Shown one piece after another: positions 25,124 to 38,640 of a DNA stretch of 64,000 nt; position 1 is the stretch's first letter, and the number at the start of each line of letters is the position of its first letter. The position numbers were made by a program, and so were the translations under genes. This DNA is from Prosopocoilus inquinatus. Lineage: Eukaryota; Arthropoda; Insecta; Coleoptera; Lucanidae. The notes below the pieces were generated by a model. That model had not been told where the DNA came from and ran no database searches. It was given only the letters and a program-made list of their open reading frames with translations. The stretch covers positions 1,849,001 to 1,913,000 of the forward strand of contig JAYKNF010000014.1 of the NCBI GenBank assembly GCA_036172665.1, in the 5' to 3' direction.

Positions 25124-27640
25124 TTAGATACATCACAAGAACAACGCTAATATGTGTTGTTTCGTTTCAAACTATTTCCAGCTGCTGCTGCGTCTGAAAA
25201 TTTCATATCTCACATTAGAGTTACTGGAGTCCATCGAAACGTCAAATAACATAGTAGCTAAGTAAGGATCGATTAGATACATCACAGGAACAACGCTAAT
25301 ACGTGTTGTTTCGTTTAAAACTATTTCCAGCTCCTGCTGCGTCCGAAAACGTCGTATCTCACATCAGAGTTACTGGAGTCCATCCAAACGTCAAATAACA
25401 TGATAGATAAGTAAGGATCGATTAGATACAGCACAGGGACAACGCTAATACGTGTTGTTTCGTTTAAAACTATTTCCAGCTCCAGCTGCGTCCAAAAACT
25501 TTGTATCTCACATCAGACTTACTGGAGTGTATCCAAACGTTAAATAACATGTTAGATAAGTAAGGATCGTTTAGATACATCACAGGAACAACGCTAATAG
25601 GTGTTGTTTCGTTCAAAACTATTTCCAGCTTCTGCTGCGTCCGAAATCTTTGTATCTCTCATCCTAGTTACTGGAGTCCATCCAAACGTCAAATAACATG
25701 ATAGATGAGTAAGGATCGATTAGATACATCACAGGAACAACGCTAATACGTGTTGTTTCGTTTAAAACTATTTCCAGCTTCTGCTGCGTCCGAAAACGTC
25801 GTATCTCACATCAGAGTTACTGGAGTCCATCCAAACGTCAAATAACATGATAGATAAGTAAGGATCGATTAGATACAGCACAGGAACAACGCTAATACGT
25901 GTTGTTTCGTTTAAAACTATTTCCAGCTCCTGCTGCGTCCAAAAACTTTGTATCTCACATCAGAGTTACTGGAGTCCATCCAAACGTCAAATAACATGAT
26001 AGATGAGTAAGGATCGATTAGATACATCACAGGAACAACGCTAATACGTGTTGTTTCGTTTAAAACTATTTCCAGCTTCTGCTGCGTTCGAAAACTTCGT
26101 ATCTCACATCAGAGTTCCTGGAGTCCATCGAAACGTCAAATAACATGATAGATAAGTAAGTATCGATTAGATACAGCACAGGAACAACGCTAATACGTGT
26201 TGTTTCGTTTAAAACTATTTCCAGCTCCTGCTGCGTCCAAAAACTTTGTATCTCACATCAGACTTACTGGAGTCCATCCAAACTTCAAATAACATGTTAG
26301 ATAAGTAAGGATCGTTTAGATACATCACAGGAACAACGCTAATACGTGTTGTTTCGTTCAAAACTATTTCCAGCTTCTGCTGCGTCCGATAACTTTGTAT
26401 CTCACATCAGAGTTACTGGAGTCTGTCCAAACGTCAAATAACATGATAGATGAGTAAGGATCGATTAGATACATTACAGGAACAACGCTAATATGTGTTG
26501 TTTCGTTTAAAACTATTTCCAGCTGCTGCTGCGTCCGAAAACGTCGTATCTCACATCAGAGTTACTGGAGTCCATCGAGATGTCAAATAACATGATAGAT
26601 AAGTAAGGATCGATTAGATACAGCACAGGAACAACGCTAATGCGTGTTGTTTCGTTTAAAACTATTTCTAGCTTCAGCTGGGTCCGAGAACTTCGTATCT
26701 CACATCTAAGTTACTGGAGTTCATCGAAACGCCAAATAACATGATAGATGAGTAAGGATCGATTAGATACATCACAGGAACAACGCTAATGCGTGTTGTT
26801 TCGTTTAAAACTATTTCCAGCTTCTGCTGCGTCCGAAAATTTCGTATCTCACATTAGAGTTACTGGAGTCCATCGAAACGTCAAATAACATAGTAGCTAA
26901 GTAAGGATCGATTAGATACATCACCGGAACAACGCTAATGCGTGTTGTTTCGTTTAAAACTATTTCCAGCTTCTGCTGCGTCCGAAAACGTCGTATCTCA
27001 CATCAGAGTTACTGGAGCCCATCGAAACGTCAAATAACATGATAGATAAGTAAGGATCGATTAGATACAGCACAGGAACAACGCTATAACGTGTTGTTTC
27101 GTTTAAAACTATTTCCAGCTTCTGCTGCGTCCGAAAACGTCGAATCTCACATCAGAGTTTCTGGAGCCCATCGAAACGTCAAATAACATGATAGATAAGT
27201 AAGGATCGATTAGATACATCACAGGAACATCTATTCTAAAACTATTTCCAGCTTCTGCTGTGTCCGAGAACTTCGTATCTCACGTCAGGGTTACTGGAGT
27301 CCATCCAAACGTCAAATAACATAATAGATAAGTAATAATCGATTAGATACAGCACAGGAACAACGCTAATACGTGTTGTTTCGTTTAAAACTATTTCCAG
27401 CTCCTGCTGCGTCCAAAAACTTTGTATCTCACATCAGACTTACTGGAGTCCATCCAAACGTCAAATAACATGTTAGATAAGTAAGGATCGTTTAGATACA
27501 TCACAGGAACAACGCTAATTCGTGTTGTTTCGTTCAAAACTCTTTCCAGCTTCTACTGCGTCCGAGAACTTTGTATCTCCCATCAGAGTTACTGGAGTCC
27601 GTCCAAACGTCAAATAACATGATAGATGAGTAAGGATCGA
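25124..27640 (+). repeat. HOR-A copy 4 (17 monomers, 2,517 bp)
   Basis: Fourth collinear copy, with the short monomer at 27,202-27,334. Private changes include 'ctgcgttcg' near 26,086 and 'gagttcctgg' near 26,113. Spacing to both neighbours is 2,517 bp at every marker checked. Confidence 0.9.
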
Positions 27641-30157
27641 TTAGATACATCACAAGAACAACGCTAATATGTGTTGTTTCGTTTCAAACTATTTCCAGCT
27701 GCTGCTGCGTCTGAAAATTTCATATCTCACATTAGAGTTACTGGAGTCCATCGAAACGTCAAATAACATAGTAGCTAAGTAAGGATCGATTAGATACATC
27801 ACAGGAACAACGCTAATACGTGTTGTTTCGTTTAAAACTATTTCCAGCTCCTGCTGCGTCCGAAAACGTCGTATCTCACATCAGAGTTACTGGAGTCCAT
27901 CCAAACGTCAAATAACATGATAGATAAGTAAGGATCGATTAGATACAGCACAGGGACAACGCTAATACGTGTTGTTTCGTTTAAAACTATTTCCAGCTCC
28001 AGCTGCGTCCAAAAACTTTGTATCTCACATCAGACTTACTGGAGTGTATCCAAACGTTAAATAACATGTTAGATAAGTAAGGATCGTTTAGATACATCAC
28101 AGGAACAACGCTAATAGGTGTTGTTTCGTTCAAAACTATTTCCAGCTTCTGCTGCGTCCGAAATCTTTGTATCTCTCATCCTAGTTACTGGAGTCCATCC
28201 AAACGTCAAATAACATGATAGATGAGTAAGGATCGATTAGATACATCACAGGAACAACGCTAATACGTGTTGTTTCGTTTAAAACTATTTCCAGCTTCTG
28301 CTGCGTCCGAAAACGTCGTATCTCACATCAGAGTTACTGGAGTCCATCCAAACGTCAAATAACATGATAGATAAGTAAGGATCGATTAGATACAGCACAG
28401 GAACAACGCTAATACGTGTTGTTTCGTTTAAAACTATTTCCAGCTCCTGCTGCGTCCAAAAACTTTGTATCTCACATCAGAGTTACTGGAGTCCATCCAA
28501 ACGTCAAATAACATGATAGATGAGTAAGGATCGATTAGATACATCACAGGAACAACGCTAATACGTGTTGTTTCGTTTAAAACTATTTCCAGCTTCTGCT
28601 GCGTCCGAAAACTTCGTATCTCACATCAGAGTTACTGGAGTCCATCGAAACGTCAAATAACATGATAGATAAGTAAGTATCGATTAGATACAGCACAGGA
28701 ACAACGCTAATACGTGTTGTTTCGTTTAAAACTATTTCCAGCTCCTGCTGCGTCCAAAAACTTTGTATCTCACATCAGTCTTACTGGAGTCCATCCAAAC
28801 TTCAAATAACATGTTAGATAAGTAAGGATCGTTTAGATACATCACAGGAACAACGCTAATACGTGTTGTTTCGTTCAAAACTATTTCCAGCTTCTGCTGC
28901 GTCCGATAATTTTGTATCTCACATCAGAGTTACTGGAGTCTGTCCAAACGTCAAATAACATGATAGATGAGTAAGGATCGATTAGATACATTACAGGAAC
29001 AACGCTAATATGTGTTGTTTCGTTTAAAACTATTTCCAGCTGCTGCTGCGTCCGAAAACGTCGTATCTCACATCAGAGTTACTGGAGTCCATCGAGATGT
29101 CAAATAACATGATAGATAAGTAAGGATCGATTAGATACAGCACAGGAACAACGCTAATGCGTGTTGTTTCGTTTAAAACTATTTCTAGCTTCAGCTGGGT
29201 CCGAGAACTTCGTATCTCACATCTAAGTTACTGGAGTTCATCGAAACGCCAAATAACATGATAGATGAGTAAGGATCGATTAGATACATCACAGGAACAA
29301 CGCTAATGCGTGTTGTTTCGTTTAAAACTATTTCCAGCTTCTGCTGCGTCCGAAAATTTCGTATCTCACATTAGAGTTACTGGAGTCCATCGAAACGTCA
29401 AATAACATAGTAGCTAAGTAAGGATCGATTAGATACATCACCGGAACAACGCTAATGCGTGTTGTTTCGTTTAAAACTATTTCCAGCTTCTGCTGCGTCC
29501 GAAAACGTCGTATCTCACATCAGAGTTACTGGAGCCCATCGAAACGTCAAATAACATGATAGATAAGTAAGGATCGATTAGATACAGCACAGGAACAACG
29601 CTATAACGTGTTGTTTCGTTTAAAACTATTTCCAGCTTCTGCTGCGTCCGAAAACGTCGAATCTCACATCAGAGTTTCTGGAGCCCATCGAAACGTCAAA
29701 TAACATGATAGATAAGTAAGGATCGATTAGATACATCACAGGAACATCTATTCTAAAACTATTTCCAGCTTCTGCTGTGTCCGAGAACTTCGTATCTCAC
29801 GTCAGGGTTACTGGAGTCCATCCAAACGTCAAATAACATAATAGATAAGTAATAATCGATTAGATACAGCACAGGAACAACGCTAATACGTGTTGTTTCG
29901 TTTAAAACTATTTCCAGCTCCTGCTGCGTCCAAAAACTTTGTATCTCACATCAGACTTACTGGAGTCCATCCAAACGTCAAATAACATGTTAGATATGTA
30001 AGGATCGTTTAGATACATCACAGGAACAACGCTAATAGGTGTTGTTTCGTTCAAAACTATTTCCAGCTTCTACTGCGTCCGAGAACTTTGTATCTCCCAT
30101 CAGAGTTACTGGAGTCCGTCCAAACGTCAAATAACATGATAGGTGAGTAAGGATCGA
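27641..30157 (+). repeat. HOR-A copy 5 (17 monomers, 2,517 bp)
   Basis: Last full copy, with the short monomer at 29,719-29,851. It is more diverged at its right end: near 29,995-30,050 it has 'gatatgtaagg' and 'aataggtg' where other copies have 'gataagtaagg' and 'aattcgtg', and later 'gataggtgag'. Greater divergence at the edge than in the core is the usual result of homogenisation by unequal exchange. Confidence 0.88.
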
Positions 30158-31315
30158 TTAGATACATCACAGGAACAACGCTAATATGTGTTGTTTCGTT
30201 TCAAACTATATCCAGCTGCTGCTGCGTCTGAAAATTTCATATCTCACATTAGAGTTACTGGAGTCCATCGAAACGTCAAATAACATAGTAGCTAAGTAAG
30301 GATCGATTAGATACATCACAGGAACAACGCTAATACGTGTTGTTTCGTTTAAAACTATTTCCAGCTCCTGCTGCGTCCGAAAACGTCGTATCTCACATCA
30401 GAGTTACTGGAGTCCATCCAAACGTCAAATAACATGATAGATAAGTAAGGATCGATTAGATACAGCACAGGGACAACGCTAATACGTGTTGTTTCGTTTA
30501 AAACTATTTCCAGCTCCAGCTGCGTCCAAAAACTTTGTATCTCACATCAGACTTACTGGAGTGTATCCAAACGTTAAATAACATGTTAGATAAGTAAGGA
30601 TCGTTTAGATACATCACAGGAACAACGCTAATAGGTGTTGTTTCGTTCAAAACTATTTCCAGCTTCTGCTGCGTCCGAAATTTTTGTATCTCTCATCCTA
30701 GTTACTGGAGTCCATCCAAACGTCAAATAACATGATAGATGAGTAAGGATCGATTAGATACATCACAGGAACAACGCTAATACGTGTTGTTTCGTTTAAA
30801 ACTATTTCCAGCTTCTGCTGCGTCCGAAAACGTCGTATCTCACATCAGAGTTACTGGAGTCCATCCAAACGTCAAATAACATGATAGATAAGTAAGGATC
30901 GATTAGATACAGCACAGGAACAACGCTAATACGTGTTGTTTCGTTTAAAACTATTTCCAGCTCCTGCTGCGTCCAAAAACTTTGTATCTCACATCAGAGT
31001 TACTGGAGTCCATCCAAACGTCAAATAACATGATAGATGAGTAAGGATCGATTAGATACATCACAGGAACAACGCTAATACGTGTTGTTTCGTTTAAAAC
31101 TATTTCCAGCTTCTGCTGCGTCCGAAAACTTCGTATCTCACATCAGAGTTACTGGAGTCCATCGAAACGTCAAATAACATGATAGATAAGTAAGTATCGA
31201 TTAGATACAGCACAGGAACAACGCTAATACGTGTTGTTTCGTTTAAAATTATTTCCAGCTCCTGCTGCGTCCAAAAACTTTGTATCTCACATCAGACTTA
31301 CTGGAGTCCATCCAA
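30158..31315 (+). repeat. HOR-A copy 6, partial
   Basis: About eight monomers that follow the HOR-A order from 'gtctgaaaatttc' through 'gtaagtatcg', then leave it near 31,316, where the expected 'tccaaacttc' is 'tccaaacgtc' and the following units belong to the mosaic class. This is the right boundary of the HOR-A domain. It lacks the marker monomer. Confidence 0.82.
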
Positions 31316-34300
31316 ACGTCAAATAACATGTTAGATAAGTAAGGATCGTTTAGATACATCACAGGAACAACGCTAATACGTGTTGTTTCGTTTAAAACTA
31401 TTTCCAGCTCCTGCTGCGTCCAAAAACTTTGTATCTCACATCAGAGTTACTGGAGTCCATCCAAACGTCAAATAACATGATAGATAAGTAAGTATCGATT
31501 AGATACAGCACAGGAACAACGCTAATACGTGTTGTTTCGTTTAAAACTATTTCCAGCTTCTGCTGCGTCCGATAACTTTGTATCTCACATCAGAGTTACT
31601 GGAGTCTGTCCAAACGTCAAATAACATGATAGATGAGTAAGGATCGATTAGATACATTACAGGAACAACGCTAATATGTGTTGTTTCGTTTAAAACTATT
31701 TCCAGCTCCTGCTGCGTCCCAAAACTTTGTATCTCACATCAGACACTCTGGAGTCCATCCAAACGTCAAATAACATGTTAGATAAGTAAGGATCGTTTAG
31801 ATACATCACAGGAACAACGCTAATACGTGTTGTTTCGTTTAAAACTATTTCCAGCTCCTGCTGCGTCCAAAAACTTTGTATCTCACATCAGACTTACTGG
31901 AGTGTATCCAAACGTTAAATAACATGTTAGATAAGGAAGGATCGTTTAGATACATCACAGGAACAACGCTAATAGGTGTTGTTTCGTTCAAAACTATTTC
32001 CAGCTTCTGCTGCGTCCGAAATCTTTGTATCTCTCATCCTAGTTACTGGAGTCCATCCAAACGTCAAATAACATGATAGATGAGTAAGGATCGATTAGAT
32101 ACATTACAGGAACAACGCTAATATGTGTTGTTTCGTTTAAAACTATTTCCAGCTGCTGCTGCGTCCGAAAACGTCGTATCTCACATCAGAGTTACTGGAG
32201 TCCATCGAAATGTCAAATAACATGATAGATAAGTAAGGATCGATTAGATACAGCACAGGAACAACGCTAATGCGTGTTGTTTCGTTCAAAACTATTTCCA
32301 GCTTCTGCTGCGTCCGAAAACGTCGAATCTCACATCAGAGTTACTGGAGCCCATCGAAACCTCAAATAACATGATAGATAAGTAAGGATCGATTAGATAC
32401 ATCACAGGAACATCGCTAATGCGTGTTGTTTCGTTTGAAACTATTTCCAGCTTCTGCTGCGTCCGAAAACGTCGTATCTCACATCAGAGTTACTGGAGCC
32501 CATCGAAACGTCAAATAACATGATAGATAAGTAAGGATCTATTAGATACAGCACAGGAACAACGCTTAAACGTGTTGTTTCGTTTAAAACTATTTCCAGC
32601 TTCTGCTGCGTCCGAAAACGTCGTATCTCACATCAGAGTTACTGGAGCCCATCGAAACGTCAAATAACATGATAGATAAGTAAGGATCGATTAGATACAG
32701 CACAGGAACAACGCTAAAACGTGTTGTTTCGTTTACAACTATTTCCAGCTCCTGCTGCGTCCGAAAACTTCGTATCTCACATCTAAGTTACTGGAGTCCA
32801 TCGAAACGCCAAATAATATGATAGATGAGTAAGGATCGATTAGATACTTCACAGGAACAACGCTAATGCGTGTTGTTTCGTTTAAAACTATTTCCAGCTT
32901 CTGCTGCGTCCGAGAACTTCGTATCTCACGTCAGGGTTACTGGAGTCCATCCAAACGTCAAATAACATAATAGATAAGTAAGGATCGATTAGATACAGCA
33001 CAGGAACAACGCTAATACGTGGTGTTTCGTTTAAAACTATTTCCAGCTCCTGCTGCGTCCAAAAACTTTGTATCTCACATCAGACTTACTGGAGTCCATC
33101 CATACGTCAAATAACATGTTAGATAAGTAAGGATCGTTTAGATACATCACAGGAACAACGCTAATAGGTGGTGTTTCGTTCAAAACTATTTCCAGCTTCT
33201 GCTGCTTCCGAAATCTTTGTATTTCTCATCAGAGTTACTGGAGTCCATCCAAACGTCAAATAACATGATAGATGAGTAAGGATCGATTATATACATCACA
33301 GGAACAACGCTAATACGTGTTGTTTCGTTTAAAACTATTTCCAGCTTCTGCTGCGTCCGAAATCTTTGTATCTCTCATCCTAGTTACTGGAGTCCATCCA
33401 AACGTCAAATAACATGATAGATGAGTAAGGATCGATTAGATACATCACAGGAACAACGCTAATACGTGTTGTTTCGTTTAAAACTATTTCTAGCTTCAGC
33501 TGCGTCCGAGAACTTCGTATCTCACATCTAAGTTACTGGAGTCCATCGTAACGCCAAATAACATGATAGATGAGTAAGGATCGATTAGATACATCACAGG
33601 AACAACGCTAATGCGTGTTGTTTCGTTTAAAACTATTTCCAGCTTCTGCTGCGTCCGAGAACTTCGTATCTCACGTCAGGGTTACTGGAGTCCATCCAAA
33701 CGTCAAATAACATGATAGATAAGTAAGGATCGATTAGATACAGCACAGGAACAACGCTAATACGTGTTGTTTCGTTTAAAACTATTTCCAGCTCCTGCTG
33801 CGTCCAAAAACTTTGTATCTCACATCAGACTTACTGGAGTGTATCCAAACGTTAAATAACATGTTAGATAAGTAAGGATCGTTTAGATACATCACAGGAA
33901 CAACGCTAATAGGTGTTGTTTCGTTCAAAACTATTTCCAGCTTCTGCTGCGTCCGAAATCTTTGTATCTCTCATCCTAGTTACTGGAGTCCATCCAAACG
34001 TCAAATAACATGATAGATGAGTAAGGATCGATTAGATACATCACAGGAACAACGCTAATACGTGTTGTTTCGTTTAATACTATTTCCAGCTTCTGCTGCG
34101 TCCGGAAACGTCGTATCTCACATCAGAGTTACTGGAGTCCATCGAAACGTCAAATAACATGATAGATGAGTAAGGATCGATTAGATACATCACAGGAACA
34201 ACGCTAATGCGTGTTGTTTCGTTTAAAACTATTTCCAGCTCCTGCTGCGTCCCAAAACTTTGTATCTCACATCAGACTCACTGGAGTCCACCCAAACGTC

Positions 34301-35364
34301 AAATAACATGATAGATGAGTAAGGATCGATTAGATACATCACAGGAACAACGCTAATACGTGTGGTTTCGTTTAAAACTATTTCCAGCTTCTGCTGCGTC
34401 CGAAAACGTCGTATCTCACATCAGAGTTACTGGAGTCCATCGAAATGTCAAATAACATGATAGATAAGTAAGGATCGATTAGATACAGCACAGGAACAAC
34501 GCTAATGCGTGTTGTTTCGTTCAAAACTATTTCCAGCTTCTGCTGCGTCCGAAAACGTCGAATCTCACATCAGAGTTACTGGAGCCCATCGAAACGTCAA
34601 ATAACATGATAGATAAGTAAGGATCGATTAGATACAGCACAGGAACAACGCTTAAACGTGTTGTTTCGTTTAAAACTATTTCCAGCTTCTGCTGCGTCCG
34701 AAAACGTCGAATCTCACATCAGAGTTACTGGAGCCCATCGAAACGTCAAATAACATGATAGATAAGTAAGGATCGATTAGATACATCACAGGAACATCGC
34801 TAATGCGTGTTGTTTCGTTTAAAACTATTTCCAGCTTCTGCTGCGTCCGAAAACGTCGTATCTCACATCAGAGTTACTGGAGCCCATCGAAACGTCAAAT
34901 AACATGATAGATAAGTAAGGATCTATTAGATACAGCACAGGAACAACGCTTAAACGTGTTGTTTCGTTTAAAACTATTTCCAGCTTCTGCTGCGTCCGAA
35001 AACGTCGTATCTCACATCAGAGTTACTGGAGCCCATCGAAACGTCAAATAACATGATAGATAAGTAAGGATCGATTAGATACAGCACAGGAACAACGCTA
35101 ATACGTGTTGTTTCGTTTAAAACTATTTCCAGCTCCTGCTGCGTCCCAAAACTTTGTATCTCACATCAGACTTACTGGAGTGTATCCAAACGTTAAATAA
35201 CATGTTAGATAAGTAAGGATCGTTTAGATACATCACAGGAACAACGCTAATAGGTGTTGTTTCGTTCAAAACTATTTCCAGCTTCTGCTGCGTCCGAAAT
35301 CTTTGTATCTCTCATCAGAGTTACTGGAGTCCACCCAAACGTCAAATAACATGATAGATGAGTA
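31316..35364 (+). repeat. Mosaic satellite segment right of HOR-A
   Basis: About 27 in-register monomers. The part at about 31,545-32,597 matches 36,015-37,067 at 4,470 bp (30 monomers), including the 'gataaggaagg' unit at 31,926 and 'acgcttaaacg' units. Other parts resemble 4,780-6,400, with 'ctgcttccgaaatc' and 'tctagcttcagctg' units. Rare variants here include 'cgtttacaac' near 32,732. The open frame at 31,876-32,076 is the same stop-loss by-product as at 982. Confidence 0.8.
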
Positions 35365-38001
35365 AGGATCGATTAGATACATCACAGGAACAACGCTAAT
35401 ACGTGTTGTTTCGTTTAAAACTATTTCCAGCTTCTGCTGCGTCCGAAAACGTCGTATCTCACATCAGAGTTACTGGAGTTAATCCAAACGTCAAATAACA
35501 TGATAGATAAGTAAGGATCGATTAGATACAGCACAGGAACAACGCTAATACGTGTTGTTTCGTTTAAAACTATTTCCAGCTCCTGCTGCGTCCAAAAACT
35601 TTGTATCTCACATCAGAGTTACTGGAGTCCATCCAAACGTCAAATAACATGATAGATGAGTAAGGATCGATTAGATACATCACAGGAACAACGCTAATAC
35701 GTGTTGTTTCGTTTAAAACTATTTCCAGCTTCTGCTGCGTCCGAAAACTTCGTATCTCACATCAGAGTTACTGGAGTCCATCGAAACGTCAAATAACATG
35801 ATAGATAAGTAAGTATCGATTAGATACAGCACAGGAACAACGCTAATACGTGTTGTTTCGTTTAAAACTATTTCCAGCTCCTGCTGCGTCCAAAAACTTT
35901 GTATCTCACATCAGACATACTGGAGTCCATCCAAACGTCAAATAACATGTTAGATAATTAAGGATCGTTTAGATACATCACAGGAACAACGCTAATACGT
36001 GTTGTTTCGTTCAAAACTATTTCCAGCTTCTGCTGCGTCCGATAACTTTGTATCTCACATCAGAGTTACTGGAGTCTGTCCAAACGTCAAATAACATGAT
36101 AGATGAGTAAGGATCGATTAGATACATTACAGGAACAACGCTAATATGTGTTGTTTCGTTTAAAACTATTTCCAGCTCCTGCTGCGTCCCAAAACTTTGT
36201 ATCTCACATCAGACACACTGGAGTCCATCCAAACGTCAAATAACATGTTAGATAAGTAAGGATCGTTTAGATACATCACAGGAACAACGCTAATACGTGT
36301 TGTTTCGTTTAAAACTATTTCCAGCTCCTGCTGCGTCCAAAAACTTTGTATCTCACATCAGACTTACTGGAGTGTATCCAAACGTTAAATAACATGTTAG
36401 ATAAGGAAGGATCGTTTAGATACATCACAGGAACAACGCTAATAGGTGTTGTTTCGTTCAAAACTATTTCCAGCTTCTGCTGCGTCCGAAATCTTTGTAT
36501 CTCTCATCCTAGTTACTGGAGTCCATCCAAACGTCAAATAACATGATAGATGAGTAAGGATCGATTAGATACATTACAGGAACAACGCTAATATGTGTTG
36601 TTTCGTTTAAAACTATTTCCAGCTGCTGCTGCGTCCGAAAACGTCGTATCTCACATCAGAGTTACTGGAGTCCATCGAAATGTCAAATAACATGATAGAT
36701 AAGTAAGGATCGATTAGATACAGCACAGGAACAACGCTAATGCGTGTTGTTTCGTTCAAAACTATTTCCAGCTTCTGCTGCGTCCGAAAACGTCGAATCT
36801 CACATCAGAGTTACTGGAGCCCATCGAAACGTCAAATAACATGATAGATAAGTAAGGATCGATTAGATACATCACAGGAACATCGCTAATGCGTGTTGTT
36901 TCGTTTAAAACTATTTCCAGCTTCTGCTGCGTCCGAAAACGTCGTATCTCACATCAGAGTTACTGGAGCCCATCGAAACGTCAAATAACATGATAGATAA
37001 GTAAGGATCTATTAGATACAGCACAGGAACAACGCTTAAACGTGTTGTTTCGTTTAAAACTATTTCCAGCTCCTGCTGCGTCCCAAAACTTTGTATCTCA
37101 CATCAGACACACTGGAGTCCATCCAAACGTCAAATAACATATTAGATAAGTAAGGATCGTTTAGATACATCACAGGAACAACGCTAATAGGTGGTGTATC
37201 GTTCAAAAGTATTTCCAGCTTCTGCTGCGTCCGAAATCTTTGTATCTCTCATCAGAGTTACTGGAGTCCACCCAAACGTCAAATAACATGATAGATGAGT
37301 AAGGATCGATTAGATACATCACAGGAACAACGCTAATACGTGTTGTTTCGTTTAAAACTATTTCCAGCTTCTGCTGCGTCCGAAAACGTCGTATCTCACA
37401 TCAGAGTTACTGGAGTTAATCCAAACGTCAAATAACATGATAGATAAGTAAGGATCGATTAGATACAGCACAGGAACAACGCTAATACGTGTTGTTTCGT
37501 TTAAAACTATTTCCAGCTCCTGCTGCGTCCAAAAACTTTGTATCTCACATCAGAGTTACTGGAGTCCATCCAAACGTCAAATAACATGATAGATGAGTAA
37601 GGATCGATTAGATACATCACAGGAACAACGCTAATACGTGTTGTTTCGTTTAAAACTATTTCCAGCTTCTGCTGCGTCCGAAAACTTCGTATCTCACATC
37701 AGAGTTACTGGAGTCCATCGAAACGTCAAATAACATGATAGATAAGTAAGTATCGATTAGATACAGCACAGGAACAACGCTAATACGTGTTGTTTCGTTT
37801 AAAACTATTTCCAGCTCCTGCTGTGTCCAAAAACTTTGTATCTCACATCAGACTTACTGGAGTCCATCCAAACGTCAAATAACATGTTAGATAAGTAAGG
37901 ATCGTTTAGATACATCACAGGAACAACGCTAATACGTGTTGTTTCGTTCAAAACTATTTCCAGCTTCTACTGCGTCCGAGAACTTTGTATCTCCCATCAG
38001 A
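35365..38001 (+). repeat. Long-range duplicate block, copy 2
   Basis: Partner of bases 1-2,637 at a constant offset of 35,364 bp, about 17.7 monomers. Positions of the rare 'ctgtgtcc' (2,457 and 37,821) and of the 'gataaggaagg' unit confirm the register. The two copies flank both HOR domains. The simplest reading is that a formerly shorter mosaic array was enlarged by HOR growth between them, or that the block itself was copied over a long distance. Confidence 0.85.
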
Positions 38002-38640
38002 GTTACTGGAGTCCGTCCAAACGTCAAATAACATGATAGATGAGTAAGGATCGATTAGATACATCACAGGAACAACGCTAATATGTGTTGTTTCGTTTCA
38101 AACTATTTCCAGCTGCTGCTGCGTCTGAAAATTTCATATCTCACATTAGAGTTACTGGAGTCCATCGAAACGTCAAATAACATAGTAGCTAAGTAAGGAT
38201 CGATTAGATACATCACAGGAACAACGCTAATACGTGTTGTTTCGTTTAAAACTTTTTCCAGCTCCTGCTGCGTCCGAAAACGTCGTATCTCACATCAGAG
38301 TTACTGGAGTCCATCCAAACGTCAAATAACATGATAGATAAGTAAGGATCGATTAGATACAGCACAGGGACAACGCTAATACGTGTTGTTTCGTTTAAAA
38401 CTATTTCCAGCTCCAGCTGCGTCCAAAAACTTTGTATCTCACATCAGACTTACTGGAGTGTATCCAAACGTTAAATAACATGTTAGATAAGTAAGGATCG
38501 TTTAGATACATCACAGGAACAACGCTAATAGGTGTTGTTTCGTTCAAAACTATTTCCAGCTTCTGCTGCGTCCGAAATCTTTGTATCTCTCATCCTAGTT
38601 ACTGGAGTCCATCCAAACGTCAAATAACATGATAGATGAG
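38002..38640 (+). repeat. HOR-A-like fragment inside the mosaic
   Basis: About four monomers in the HOR-A order ('gagttactggagtccgtcc', then 'aatatgtg', 'gtctgaaaatttc', 'cacagggacaacg', 'tccagctgcg', 'aataggtg'). They match about 20,030-20,670 but stand outside the HOR-A domain. The fragment is either a relic of the founder from which HOR-A grew or a transferred piece. Confidence 0.75.
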
